NCBI GenBank assembly: GCA_902729315.2
Contig: LR746268.1
Location: forward strand, 1,791,501 to 1,855,500
DNA from: Spirodela intermedia
Taxonomy: Eukaryota; Streptophyta; Magnoliopsida; Alismatales; Araceae
Length of the DNA: 64,000 bases
Direction: 5' to 3'
The position numbers and the translations under genes are program-made. Of this stretch, positions 1 through 12,289 are shown in pieces; within the stretch, counting starts at the first letter, position 1; each line of letters begins with the position of its first letter. The notes below the pieces were generated by a model that did no database searches, was not told the origin of the DNA, and was given only the letters and a program-made list of their open reading frames with translations.

Positions 1-456
1 ATATATTGTACAGTCCTCCTCCCTTGTGGCTGGCGTACATCCCATCAGGACTTCAAACTATTCAAAGGAAATCCAACACTAAGAGTAGGGGCATCATTAG
101 CCTGACATGAAATAGCGGAAGGTGATAGAACTGCTGCTGTCTAATAGCATCATTTATCGGCTATGGCTGTTTCTGGCCGTCATCACCTCCTTCTATACTC
201 CTTTTAGAATAACTAGTGAAAAATATATGCTGATTTCCTCAGTTCTTACTCCTCCATAACTTTGCGTGAACTCAAGCACGGTAGAGAACCTCCGAATATG
301 ACAAGGGCTGGGACCCATATTAGGAACTTTTCTCAAACGCTGCCAAGTAAGTTCATCTTGTCCCCGTTAGAGCGAGCAGGTAGCTCGTTTTCATGCGAGT
401 TCCCTGCCATACACTTTCTTCATAATGGTCGGGACAACCCTGAGCTCCTCACTACT
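1..456. other. no gene recognised
   Basis: I see no convincing exon, RNA gene or repeat in this stretch. Open frames here are short and read into the pyrimidine tract that follows. It may be the flank of a gene lying left of the window. Confidence 0.5.
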
Positions 457-806
457 CTCTCTCTCTCTCTCTCACTCACTCACTCACTCACTCACTCTCT
501 CTCTATCACTCTCTATCATTCTCTATCACTCTCTCTCACTCGCTCTCACTCTCTCTATCACTCTCTATCACTCTCTCTCACTCTCTCTATCACTCTCTCT
601 ATCACTCTCTCTCACTCTCTCTCACTCTCTCTCACTCTCTCTCACTCTCTCTCACTCTCTCTCACTCTCTCTCTCTCTCACTCTCTCTCACTCTCACTCA
701 CTCTCTCTCACTTGCTCTCAGTCTCTCTCAGTCTCTCTCAGTCTCTCTCACTCGCTCTCACTCTCGCTCTCTCTCTCTCTCTCTCACACTCACTCACTCA
801 CTTCAC
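457..806. repeat. 350-bp CT/CACT/TATC-type compound microsatellite
   Basis: About 350 bp in which the plus strand is almost free of G: runs of CT are interspersed with CACT, CTATCACT and CTCTCAGT units. Several frames stay open only because the repeat lacks stop codons and would encode Leu/Ser/His-rich nonsense, so I do not call a gene. The mixed unit lengths suggest a CT tract that spread local variants by slippage. A polypurine-polypyrimidine tract of this length could adopt triplex (H-DNA) structure; that is inference. Confidence 0.9.
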
Positions 807-1311
807 TCTCCCGTCATTAATAAAGCGACATACCGTACATCTTCGAAGGCTGTGACTCTCGCCTAAGAGAGCCTTCCATCCTGGCCGTCTGATGCATGCA
901 GCATCTACCTCGAGAAGACAACTGCAGCCGCGGGCTAGAGGACTGGCTGAAAGTCAGAGATGCCCACCCATGTCCACGCCCAGCACAGTGTCATCCTCTC
1001 TCGTTCCGGGCAACTTCAGCCAGAATGTTTCAGACACAAACAGTGAAACCCACGGCGGCCGAGAAGCTAAAAGTGGAATGATGACTGAAGCCGCCTCTTC
1101 AAGACCCGTGGCTGGTCAATGCAGATTTAACTCTCTCACTACCAGCCGTTCTGGTTCATTAATGATGCCGGCTCCTGCAAATTCTCTAAATACACTCTCC
1201 TGTCGCGTCTCGGGGAGAATGCGATGATCACGCAGCTAGCTCACATCTACAGAAAGCCTGCCATACCTCTGCAAACCTAAGCCCTTCGCATTTGGAAGGA
1301 GGGGAACACAG
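807..1311. other. unassigned, weakly coding-like on the minus strand
   Basis: The minus strand has two adjacent stop-free stretches, one near 1110-1230 ending at a stop after the residues VRELNLH and one in another frame near 960-1105 containing the residues SETFWLKLPGTRED. The composition is less simple than the surroundings and could be exon remnants, but I recognise no family and no clear splice junctions. I list it as unassigned, not as a gene. Confidence 0.2.

Positions 1312-1368
<57 letters not shown>
1312..1368. repeat. (GA)n microsatellite
   Basis: Uninterrupted plus-strand AG dinucleotides for roughly 55 bp, ending at GAGATGAG. Confidence 0.95.
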
Positions 1369-1371
<3 letters not shown>

Positions 1372-2811
1372 GTTTCATTGCGAAGATTCACAAAAATCTT
1401 ATCAGGATTCGGCGATGGTGGTATTTCGACTAAAATAAAATAGATTGTGACGAACAATTTGAACTTCTATTTTTTTTTCCCATAATTGCTGAAGCTTTTC
1501 TAAGACGTTAAGACCAGCCCAATGCTATAATTATTTGAAATTATCTATGTGGGGGCTATGGTTGGACCGTACTCTGACCTTCATTAGTTCTAACCTACAT
1601 AAAGGTCTTACGACGCGCAAACAGTGACAAGCACGGTGGGTCTCGGTAAGAGAGCAGATATAATAAATTATAGCTTTGACTCGTGAGAACCCAACTCGAT
1701 CGCGATGTAAAACTCAACGATATAATTCGAAGTGAATTCTATATGACATATCCACGTCAAGTTATTTGAAAAAAAAGTCCTTGTTGAATATTTGGTTTAG
1801 ATGGGCAAGAAGAATCTTAATTCTCTAATCATATTTCAGAAAAATTTTAGCTCAAAAGATTAAATTATCGAATAAATTAATTATTCCCCATATAAGTTTG
1901 CCTTTCGCTTGGAATTTTCCATACAAAAGCGATGGCAACTTGAAAAGAAAAAATCTCATTCCATGAATATACATTATCATTAAACTCCCGCGAGTATCAT
2001 AACACGTGGATATTTTTTGTCATTATTTATTACCCTATTTAATTTTTTAATTTGGTTTATTACATCACGATGCGCAGTATTGAATAGGTTGCATCACCCA
2101 CAGCCTTTCATAAATAACCTCTGCAAAATTTTAATATTTATTTAAACACGATCTAGGAAGTCAACTGAATTTGTGCCGACTAGAATGACCGCTTGCCGAC
2201 AGAACCAAAGGGAGCTTCTTTAGACTTTCTCATGCTGTGAGCATCAAACAGAGGGATGATGAATCTCATCCCAAGGTCGCCTCTTGGTCAAAAAGGGCTT
2301 GCAACTGGTTCATATGAGCATCTCCCCAGTGAAAAAAGTTTATAAATATAATTGCAAATATTGCTTTGTCGGGAATTAATCGAGGCCATAAACTTCCGGG
2401 AGAACCCACCTCCGAGTTCGTCACCTTCCCTCAACCCTAGAAGCCAGTTGACACCGATGTTCCTTCAGAATTGCGATCACGAGGAAGATAGGAACTTTGA
2501 GACGAGCCTGGTCAAAACAAACGGCTCATCTCCGTAGGCCATCCCGAGGAAAGATCCCACGTCCCCCTTCTTCAACAGGAACTGTAACCCTGTCTACACT
2601 GGCTTGTTCCATTTCATTGATTAGTCTGAAAAGCAGAAGCCCCAGCCGGGTAGCGTTTGCTTGTTATTTCACATGCCCGTTCATCCCGCCGGCGAGCCAG
2701 GAAAAGACTGGGAGGAACAGAGAGATAAGAATATATATATATATATATCCAGAGAGAGAGATAGAGAGAGAGAGAGGGAGGAAGAGAGAAAGAGAGAGAG
2801 AGAGAGAGGGA

Positions 2812-2845
<34 letters not shown>

Positions 2846-3529
2846 CAAGAGAAGAACACTCTAGGTGTTCGTTCCTCCACAGTGGGTGTTCTCTCCATTC
2901 GATGTTCAAGAAACGGGCTGAAATCGGAAGGGGAGTGATTCTTCGGAGATTGTGTTCTCCATTTAGAACAAGTAAATCTTCAGACTCCGGCAAGCTACAA
3001 AATCACAGAGATAATTTCCTGGAAGGGGCCAGGAGTGGCAGGAGGGGAAGGGTTAGAAGGCAGCCATTGCACCAGCGGCGATTGGATCTTCATCCTCGTC
3101 TTTGGATGATGAACACATGACTCGATGGGCAGGAAATCACTGATTTCAATCGTCTTGTTCGAATCGGAAGATAGCCGAGGGAGGAAGGATAACTCTCGCG
3201 CTGCCATAAAAGCTGCTCAAGGACATAGAGATAGAATTTACATGGATGAACAAAGAGAGAACTCGAAACCCACAACGTAAAATCCTCAAGGAAAACGAGT
3301 CTCATTATGGAGAATAAACGACGCTGCTTGGCAGGTAACTGTGATACGATATCAAAGAGTTCAGTTCTCAAATCCAGCTTCTATTTAAGCAGAATACTTT
3401 GAGGGGTTCACTAGACAATACAGCCACAATCGTACAGATGGGAGTACAACGCTCGTTAGTAGCCTTCAAAATAAGAGCCATATTTCATGTAGAAATATGA
3501 GGATAATAGAGCAGGATGAAGTTGATTCC
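1369..3529. other. intergenic, no gene recognised
   Basis: The part from 1440 to 2350 is AT-rich without an open frame of note. From 2350 to 3400 the composition is more balanced, but the only long frames cross the GA repeat at 2752-2843. I see no splice-supported exon. It may hold the 3' flank of the VQ gene that ends at 3530. Confidence 0.5.
2731..2843. repeat. (AT)n followed by impure (GA)n
   Basis: A short alternating AT run (about 2733-2748) passes into about 90 bp of GAGA with GGAGGAA interruptions. Long frames over this region on both strands are repeat translations (Arg-Glu or Leu-Ser) and are not reported as genes. Confidence 0.9.
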
Positions 3530-4345
3530 CTATATATTCATGACGCTGGAGAAGATTGTCGAATCAGACTCTCCGGCTTCTGCACCGGGAACGATCGAAT
3601 CACTCCACGCGGCCACGCCGCCGCTCCCTGGCTGCGCCGCCCTCTCTGGCATGAGGAGACTCGACAGCGTGGGAAAGTGCTTATCGAAGTCGCCGGACAA
3701 CCACCCAGATGAGGCCGGTACGGCATGGAAAACTCCGTAACGGGTGGCGGGCGGAGGCGGTGGCGGCGGCGGCGAGAAAGGAGGTGCAGGAACGCCGGTG
3801 AACTCTTGCACCATAGCTCGGAAATTGCACCGGTTGGTCACCATCACCGTCACCGGCGCCCTCCGCGACGACCTCGGCCGCTTTCTGCAACCGCGTTTCC
3901 TGGTGGAGGGATTGGCGACAGCGGCGGCGGCGGCGTCAAAGGGTTGGCTCATCGGAAGGCCCAGAGAAGCCCATGGCGGAGGGAAATGATGATAAAATTT
4001 GACGTCGCCGCCGGAGGAAAGGCCATGACTTGGGGCTACCGGCGAGGAGATGAAGGTGTTCGACGGCGGCCCCGCCACCAGAGGTGGCTGTGAAGACTGT
4101 GGCAGGCCTTGATGAGATAGAAGGGCATGGTTGAATGAAGAAGAAGTGGAGGGTGGAAGGTGGAGGCTTGTGGGGGCGGTGATGGAGCAGTCTGTAAGAG
4201 GGTTGAGGGAGGAATTGACGATGAAAGGGAGGTCCATGAAGCCGAAGATGTCGTAGGTGGAACCCATGGAAGCAGATGGAGAGGCAGCGGAGAACTGAGA
4301 GTCAGATGGAGAAGGGTCAGCAGGACGATAGAGCAAGCTTTCCAT
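3530..4345 (-). CDS. VQ motif-containing protein
   Basis: A single-exon gene of 271 residues. The diagnostic VQ motif is FRAMVQEFTG at residues 175-184 (core F-x3-V-Q-x-F-T-G), preceded by a basic stretch at 149-162 (RKRGCRKRPRSSRR) that could serve as a nuclear localisation signal, and followed by a nine-proline run at 191-199. The rest is Ser/Pro-rich low-complexity sequence, as usual for this family. VQ proteins are plant transcriptional cofactors that bind the WRKY domain through the VQ motif and modulate defence and development; nuclear action is inferred from that. The start is the first ATG of the frame and lies 30-40 bp below a TATATA stretch; a better-placed TATA box is near 4655. 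Intronless structure is typical of angiosperm VQ genes. I cannot assign a specific VQ number. Confidence 0.93.
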   Translation of the reverse strand: MESLLYRPADPSPSDSQFSAASPSASMGSTYDIFGFMDLPFIVNSSLNPLTDCSITAPTSLHLPPSTSSSFNHALLSHQGLPQSSQPPLVAGPPSNTFISSPVAPSHGLSSGGDVKFYHHFPPPWASLGLPMSQPFDAAAAAVANPSTRKRGCRKRPRSSRRAPVTVMVTNRCNFRAMVQEFTGVPAPPFSPPPPPPPPATRYGVFHAVPASSGWLSGDFDKHFPTLSSLLMPERAAQPGSGGVAAWSDSIVPGAEAGESDSTIFSSVMNI

Positions 4346-4569
4346 CTTCCTCTATATATTCTGCAATCCGCCGCAGAAGAAGAAGTAAATTGTTCATTAG
4401 AAGAAAGGAAGCCGATTGAAGAAGAAGCAGGGAATCCAGAGAGTTGGAGGACAGGAAAGACGATGACGAGGGCCTTCGTCTGAATGACCTATGGGAAGTC
4501 GATCGTTAGAGCAAAGAGAGTTTCCATAGCCTCACTTCTGTTCTGCGCTTCTAGACTGTTGATCCCCCC

Positions 4570-4616
<47 letters not shown>

Positions 4617-5170
4617 CGTGTCTCGGTAGGTCGGTAGTTCTTCTTCTCACTCTATATAAGCAGCAATCCGGGAAACGTGGGACCACTCTATTCTGCTGAT
4701 GCTGGGAACCGTGGAGACGAGGTCCACCATTCTGAATGGGTCAGAGGTTCAGCCTTTTAACGGGTCAGTGGTTTTGGGCCTACAATACCTTTCAGGTGTG
4801 TGGTCACTGGTTTCGAATTATTTTAGATTTAATGAAATAATAATCATAGCCTAACTTGGGTCCCGCACATCTCCATCACCAAGAAAAGAAGCTTGAATGG
4901 GTCAACCACTCAATCTTTCCCCGTATAAGCAGGGTTTGTGTTGTCAAGTTGTACACAGAATTGACCTGGTGTCTGGTGACAAGGAGTTACAAGTCAAATA
5001 GTTGGAGAAAGATGAGGTGAACCAGGCCGAGTCCCAGGGAAACACTTAGTGAGTTTATTGTTCAAAGTCCCCATTATTAATCTAAAGAGGCACCCAGATA
5101 GATAGATGGAGAGAGACGGTGGAGGGGGACAGCTTAGGTTTGAATGGCGTGGAATTTTTAACTGGTCAAA
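4346..5170 (-). promoter_or_regulatory. VQ gene promoter and leader: TATA box, GA repeat, W-boxes
   Basis: Reading on the minus strand, a TATATA box lies at 4651-4660, about 310 bp above the ATG, so the leader would contain the (GA)n tract at 4573-4614. Three W-box cores occur on the same strand: TTGACC at 4900-4905, TTGACT at 4992-4997 and TTGACC at 5164-5169. W-boxes are WRKY binding sites, so WRKY control of a WRKY cofactor gene is plausible, but such short motifs also arise by chance. Confidence 0.45.
4573..4614. repeat. (CT)n microsatellite in the VQ leader
   Basis: About 42 bp of pure CT on the plus strand, that is GA in the transcript sense of the VQ gene. It sits between the TATA box and the start codon. 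Confidence 0.9.
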
Positions 5171-7127
5171 AAAGCTCTTATTATAAAATTCTGTTGCCTT
5201 TATTATTATTTTATTTATTTTGAATAAGGTGAAATATTTATTTATATGTTTTGATGAGATAAGATGATAGCCGACAAAGAACAGAGGGTGAAATATCTCA
5301 ATATCTCATCCATAGCAGATTAGTGTCATGTTATTCACTAAAGCCTATATAAATTCGTTATGTATATACAATTTGAGATAATTTGTGTCATCCGATGTAG
5401 AACAGTCTCACTCTATTCAAGAGCTACAACTCCCCAATTTATTAATACTAGCATAACTTCAATTATAGGTTTCCTATCAAGACATGGGTGTTGTTGCAAC
5501 ACTAACACACTAACATTGATTCACTGATGCTGTATGATGAGACTCAATCAACCACGACCGATCATCTTGGTTGACTTTGATTTTAAAATTCTAGCAACTT
5601 TTTTTTATTTTGATCTTTTATTTTTATTTTCTGATGATAGTGAGAATGTTATTTTCATTTATTCTTGTTTATCAAGGATTGCACAACATGTTCATGCATC
5701 GCAACTCATCTTGTGAACTATTTCATCAAACCAACCATCAACTGCCTTAATATTTTAAAGAAGTAAATATTGACACTAATAAATATTGCATCAAATTCAG
5801 CTTCTAATATTTGAATCTCCTAGTGTGGTAATTAATTGACTGATCATACATGCAAATGTATGATTTGGTGGTTGAACATCAAAAGTTTGGCATAAATATA
5901 AATTGGACGTCAACGCTCTAATCCTTGCATGCTTTAATCTTTCCTCGTCAAATCAATCATCATGGGATTTTAAGAGAAGATACATGCATTGTTCAAATAA
6001 TATCAATCAATGATTCAAGGTGTTTTACCTTAAAAAGTAGTGAAATCTAAGGCTTATGAGGTGTAAATGTCAACATATGGAACTGAGTTGACACTTTGAA
6101 CGAAAAAAAAGTTGAGGATGAACAAAAAAAATAATGATCTCAAGTATGAATACCTATCTGCAAAATAGAGAACCATTTATATGAGGGATGACAGCTCAAA
6201 AATATTGGTTAAAAATACATGTAATACTACAAGAGTTGTTACTTGGACATGAAGTCAGGCACAAGCAAAGAATCTTAGCTCGAGAAGCTCTAAGACCAAC
6301 ACCTATGAGCAAGGTTGACACCTAGTGAAGACACGTGGACAATAAATAGGAAAAGTAGATTCATGTGTTAACACTTGTGAACGTGAAGTGATCACATTTC
6401 AGTAAATACTAGATTGAAGTGTAGGTGCTTTGAAATGATAAATTGTTTTTTAATTAAAATGAAAGGAATTTTTTTTTTATAGAAAGAGCAGATGTTTTTG
6501 ACCTGATAGAGCTAAGAACTTTTTGCAATGACTACTTGAGTTTCTCAAGCTCAAGAAAGATCCTTGATGAATGAGAATTGATAAGATTCCATGAGTTTAA
6601 CATTTTCAGGTATTTAAAGCCTTGGTTTTGATCCTTCATGCAACACCGATTTGGATGTTTTTCATTTCATTTTACTTTGGTTGAGCAAGCTTGCAATTTA
6701 GCAAGGTGCAGAGTGTAAAGGTTTAGTTGTTGTTTCATGAAACCCGACTTAACGATAAAATAAGGAGATATTTAGTGGAACATACACTTGGAGAGTTGTG
6801 GTGTAGTAGGTTAAGATTGATCAAACCACTATACATTTAAGTGTCTTTGCATTTGTGCACTCTTGTCTTCCCTCCCAAGATTTGATTTGCCCACCTATAA
6901 GTCAAATAAATCCAACTCATCCCCATCCAGTCAAAGACTATTTTAAACCCTTTGTTATATCCCATTTTTGGATACTCAGATGATTTCTTAATAGTCTGCC
7001 AATAAGAAGAGTCAGCTGGTGTCCCTATTCAGACTAGTTTCAGACTTTGAGATGCATCGGCTGACAAGAACAAGCCCTCATCATTAGTCCTCCATTTTTA
7101 CTAGAATTTAGTCATCCAATGTGCAAG

Positions 7128-7181
<54 letters not shown>

Positions 7182-7770
7182 AAAACAAAAGAAGAAAAAA
7201 ACCAAAAACAAAAAGAAGCATCGTTCAACAATCACCCACAATTAACTCATACTCTTATCATTTTCAAGACAAATTTTTCTAGTTTTTACAATAAAATGAT
7301 TTTCTTTTGAAGGTTCAATTTTAAATGAAAGCCCAAGGAACACACATCATATCCTTTCGTGTTAAATCCCTTGGCAGGTAGCCTACATAATAAATCGCTG
7401 GTGTTAGAGACGCCACTTGTGCCTCCAAAGGATTAAACTATGGCAATATTGATGCCACAAACCTTGAATCTAGGCAAATCAGGCGCTAGTCTCTCCTCAT
7501 TTTTCGTGAATTTCCTTAAATCTGCGTACTATGACAGTTCGTATTCCACTTTCTTACCCTTAAAACTATATTATGGTTTACTCTTCATCAAGGAAAGTTT
7601 CACAAGTGCTACATCCAAATCAATATTTTCACCAATAATATTTATTACACATACAACTTATACACAAGTGGGTTTGTGATTTTGCACCATAATATTAGGG
7701 AAAAAAAGATAGAGAAAATAATCGGAATGGCTTGGTGGCAGAGAGCATCATCACAGAGGGTAGAAATGAA
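5171..7770. other. intergenic, AT-rich, no gene recognised
   Basis: No exon-like segment, tRNA or clear transposon is visible in these 2.6 kb. It contains a (CT)n tract at 7129-7180. The right end is the 3' flank of the methyltransferase gene and includes a small tandem duplication described separately. Confidence 0.6.
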
Positions 7771-7798
7771 TCAGAATGGCTTGGTGGCAGAGAGCATC
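7726..7798. repeat. short tandem duplication of the methyltransferase C-terminal codons
   Basis: The plus-strand block AATGGCTTGGTGGCAGAGAG occurs twice, starting near 7727 and near 7775, about 48 bp apart. The inner copy encodes the last residues of the methyltransferase (MLSATKPF) and its stop; the outer copy therefore lies in the 3' UTR and carries the same codons beyond the stop. Confidence 0.85.
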
Positions 7799-10700
7799 AC
7801 AAAGGGTCCGTTCCTCACACAGGTGAAATTGACCAGCCCGCATGTCCTGCAGAGATCCTTCAGTTCCCCCTCTGACAAGTATAGGTGTTGACTTGTGAGG
7901 CTCGTATAAGACTGTAGGAGGGAAAGAATGGTGAGTGAGTTGACCATCCCCAGATTAGCCTGAAGGAAATGACTTTTATCCGACTTGGGTCAACACGACA
8001 GCTTTCTTTTCTTTTATGCTCTTTACTTTTCTGGGAAATAGTTCTGTTTTATGCAATCGTGTTCAGAGCTCTGTGGCTACTTTTGCCAACTTGAAAGAAA
8101 GACAACTGGGGAATTATGAACTAGAGAAAGCTGAGAGAAGGCTGATGGGTTCCTTCGGCATTTAAAACCCCATCAATCTTATTAGAACACAGATTCTGCT
8201 GTCTGACAACTATCATCGGCGTAGGCTATCTTCGGCTATTTTCTTCTTTTATTGATCTGGACCCTACCCAGAGGGCTATTCACTCTGAATTCTAATAAGA
8301 TTAGGGAACTTGATCCCCTTCCACCGACTTACAATCCTTTTGTCGTCATCTAGTCAGATAGCATAAACCTTAAAGTCCTCCGTAGCCAGATCTGTGGAGT
8401 AAATATCTACATTTTCGCTAGAGGAAAGAAACTAGCAGTTCTTCACCCACTGGGCTAAATGAGGAAATTTCTCCACTAAAAAACTGTATTGAAGCGTCTT
8501 TCTTAAGAATGGAAATAAACACCACCACCAATTTCCACGAGTATGGGTTCCATAGCAGAGGAAGACTCGTATAATAAACTATTAAATCCCATTTTTCTAA
8601 TCTGGACGGCTTGAGTAAAGAAATAAATGGCCTGATCTAAGAATAGATGGATCAGTGCGGAACGCACCTCAAGTTCTTGAATATTCTATAATGAAACGAG
8701 GAAAATTCAATAAATAAAGCGCAAACATAAGACATATTACCAATACCAGAGTGTGGTTTCAGAGTCTACCTGGCGTATGACTGTACGCAATGGAACATAA
8801 GAGAAAATTCCATCAAGAATGAAGGTTGTTGCAACGAAGACACCTCCAGGGCGCAACACTCTACTTATCTCCGATACCTGCATTAAAGCCATAATAGTAT
8901 TAATGTATCCCCGAACTTCATTATTTTATTTTTTTCACATGTTTTTTGGTCCAATCACGACTAGGACAAGGACGTTACAACGTTAATGCGCCAAAGGAAG
9001 ATTTCCTTAACAACAATCTTCTGGGGAAACAGAAATGTTAATCAGGCAACTAATGACGTCGAGGTAGCTCTAATCATGTTAAACATTAGATGTTGAAGGA
9101 ATCTTTATGCCGTCAAATGCGTTGCTCTCCAAGACTGGTAATACCACTAACAGAATGTCACCGATATAATGGTCAACTATAGATAAAAAATTAGGAATGA
9201 ATATTATATCTCAATGGAAGTTAAATGACAATATAATGAGCAAACTTATGAGCCAGTTCATAACAAACATCACTGATATAACATGCGATTTTTTTCAAGA
9301 AGAAACTAAATGATACTATGGAGGTTTAGCAGAATATGATTCGCAACATATTCCTTAAAGAATCTTATTGTGGTTTTTGTCAACCAGAAAGGAAAGGATG
9401 AAATATAGTAAAGTTTCACTCCACAAACATGACTTGTAAACAACGAGCATTTTAAAAAAGGTAAACATGCCTGCAGATATGATCATCTAGGAGGAAGGGG
9501 TTCTGTTTGCCACTTAATCTGCATCAGGAGGATGGGGTTCTATCTTCATAGAGAGGGAAACCAAGGGGAAAGATAAAAGGAGTTTCCTCTCAAAGCAAAC
9601 ACTGCTTTGGCAGGTTACAGGTGCTGGTGAGCATGCTTATCAAAGATGAAATCGAAATACGAATTTTAAATAGAGAAAAAAATTATGACAGAAAACGGTC
9701 AATAAATAAAAAATCGTCATAAATAAACAGAAGAAACAAGTAAAATCTTTTCATAAATAAAATTGGATATCAAATTAAGACATCAACAATTTTTTCAAAG
9801 AACACACTATAACAAAAAAGAAAACTTGGCTCGTGAGTCACTGAAATACACGCCCCATTAAGTAAATTAGCTCCGGTTTATCAAAAAAAATCAGATCTTA
9901 CAGCAGCAGATGGAGAAGGCCAGCAGTGTAGTGCAGCACCAGCGTGCACAGCATCAACTGAACTCGAAACAAAGGGGAGTCTGCCAATATCAGCCCTAAC
10001 CAAGACCAGGCCCCTGCAAATCTCCAAACAAGCAGACACTTGAACTAAGAATAGCTATTTATGATTCATATAATCTTCAACTCATATATAACTATGCCAT
10101 GCTCCACAATAAATTCAAGAGAGAATCGAAAATCAAAATTTCCAGCTGATAAAGATCATTTTTGAATCAGTAAAAGGAAAAAGAATACTCTCTAGGGAGG
10201 CCTTCTTGGTTAACAAAATCATTGCATTGCCGCAGCATATTTTCTGAGAAGTCCAAGGCCACGACAAGAGAATACAATCTACTTTTAGCAAACAGCCTTG
10301 AGAACAAGCCACTACCACAGCTTGCATCAATAATAGTTCCTCCAACAGTGGGCTTAAGATACTCTTTAGCCATTTCGAACTGCAAACATATTTTAAAAGG
10401 ATAACTGATCAAATGCACAATATCAAATTAGAAAAAAATTATGTCAAACCAGTTGATGCGAATTGTTCCACTGATAACAAGGTTGCGGGAGGAAACACAA
10501 CCCAACTCCATTAAATGTCCACATTTAGGAAATTATGGAATTTGATGAAGAAATTAAATTATAGAATGATGAATGATGAAAGTGAAAGCAAAAATTAAAA
10601 AGCGATATCTAGAAATTACTGCACCTCTTTTTCTGGACCTGGGAATCCACCGAGTACAAAATTTTGACGCCATCCTCTCTCATAAAGAAATGACACCAAA

Positions 10701-11915
10701 GGAGTCCTGCTCACCAAACCAACTGGGCATATGTTCAATAGGAATTTGTTGATTCGAATCATAGATTTAGAGGCACGCGTTTATCAATAATATAAGTCTC
10801 AATGTACACTAATCCATCGTAGATAAACTATATAGAAACTTAGTCATAGATACCAACACGCTTAGCTTCAGTTATGCTTTGAGCACTTATAAATATATGC
10901 TACATTATCATCGAACAGCAATCACTTATTCATACCAGTATGGCGTGTTTCCGTTTTCAAGCACTTTTCTGTTCTTAAATTTATTTAAAAACAAAGCTAC
11001 GGAAAAAGGTGAAACAGCAAAACCACCTTGAGACAGTAAGTAGAAACATATGGTTTGAAAAAGTGTTTAGAAAAAATTATCCATGATCTGACCATAGGAA
11101 GCATCACCATACTTCTGTGTCAGTGGACTACATAAATGAAACAAAAGATAGTTGTTAGATACTTATGCTCATTCTACTTTAAAGAATGCAAACAATCGAA
11201 TGGCTGCTGAGGAGAGATAAATTATGTTGCGATTCATCAAAGTTCTCTCATTATATAAAAATAATTGCCCGCAAAGAAGAATGCCACATATCTTAACATT
11301 TTAAGCAACCCGGTAATTCTGCTTCTCTTCTTTATATTTTCCATACCTGAAGAGCTCGGAAAATAGCGGCGGAACCTCAGCGTATGCCTTACAACCACTG
11401 GACACAGTCAGATCAAGGTAGGCCTCATTAGGGGGATAAGACTTCCGGCAGGTGCTGCAAGCAAAGCAGCTTCCCGGTACAACGGGTGCTCTAGAACAAG
11501 TTCTACACATAGTCAACACAAAATGGACAAGAGGATTCTAATTAGAACCGAAAAGCAAAAAATCAATCAGAGGACTCACCCTTTAGTCTCGTCGGGGCTT
11601 CCGGATACCAGAGGACTATAGCAGATCGGGCAGGCCAGGGAGTTCATTCCGGTGCGAGTCTTCCATCCAACACAGCCACAGAGCACATCAAAACAATAAG
11701 AAAGAGAAAAAAGTAACGGAGACGCACACTGTTTGTCTCTTCATAAATGTTACCGATTCTTCTCCGGGTGGGATGGCGGACGAAACAGACGCGTGGATCC
11801 TGCCAGAGGAGAGTGATCTCGCGGGGAGATTCCGGCGACGTAGCAGAAGGCAGCGGCGGCTATCGGCGCGGAGGAGGAGCGGGAAGCTGACGTCGGCTGT
11901 GAGCGCGGAAGCCAT
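7771..11915 (-). CDS. chloroplast-type SAM-dependent methyltransferase (At1g78140/At2g41040-like)
   Basis: Eight exons join in phase: 11915-11754, 11659-11580, 11502-11347, 10706-10625, 10379-10189, 10013-9902, 8877-8770 and 7911-7771, giving 343 residues, close to my recollection of about 350 for the Arabidopsis homologues. The first 50 residues are Arg/Ser/Leu-rich, like a plastid transit peptide. Two CxxC pairs (LACPIC at 62-67, CSTC at 96-99) form a zinc-ribbon-like element, then PLVSFLYERGWRQNF, methyltransferase motif I IIDASCGSGLF (176-186), RADIGRLPF, HAGAALHCW, and RVLRPGGVFVATTF. The end is DLCRTCGLVNFT...MLSATKPF. All introns are GT-AG; the last acceptor, above a strong pyrimidine tract at 7912-7920, was the hardest to find. 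The substrate is unknown for the family. It is divergently paired with RNR1. Intron 7 (7912-8769) holds a coding-like relic described in the findings. Confidence 0.92.
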
Positions 11916-12132
11916 AACCTCGATATCCTCAGCGGGCTCGAGGAAGTGAGCAGATAGTGTATACTGTCGTTCAAAGATGCGCCGGCAAGAACGATTGGAC
12001 GTTGGGCCTCCTCGTTTCGTGACCGGCATTGCCTGTGGGGCCCAGCTTCAGCACGTGAACTCGTCACGCAAGCCTGCCAGTGTGGCAACGGGCCGGGCCG
12101 GGTTTACCCTTCTGAGGCCCAAGCACCGTCCC

Positions 12133-12176
<44 letters not shown>

Positions 12177-12249
12177 AGATCCAGCCCAAAGACCCTCCAC
12201 CCCTCCCCCTTGGTTTAGGACGAAACCTGCACTTCCTTACGTTCACCTC

Positions 12250-12289
<40 letters not shown>

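Noticed and set aside
262-855. Long open frame over the CT/CACT tract
   Set aside because: It is a translation of simple repeat (Leu-Ser-Leu-Thr-His), and open in more than one frame for the same reason.
2497-3120. 207-codon open frame across the GA repeat
   Set aside because: About a third of it is Arg-Glu repeat; no splice support, no family recognised.
3725-4093. Plus-strand open frames opposite the VQ gene
   Set aside because: They are mirror frames of a GC-rich coding exon; the minus-strand frame has the VQ motif.
8664-8690. Micro-exon NIQELE as the end of the methyltransferase
   Set aside because: The exon at 7911-7771 joins in phase, has a strong acceptor and restores the conserved C-terminus, so the micro-exon is unnecessary.
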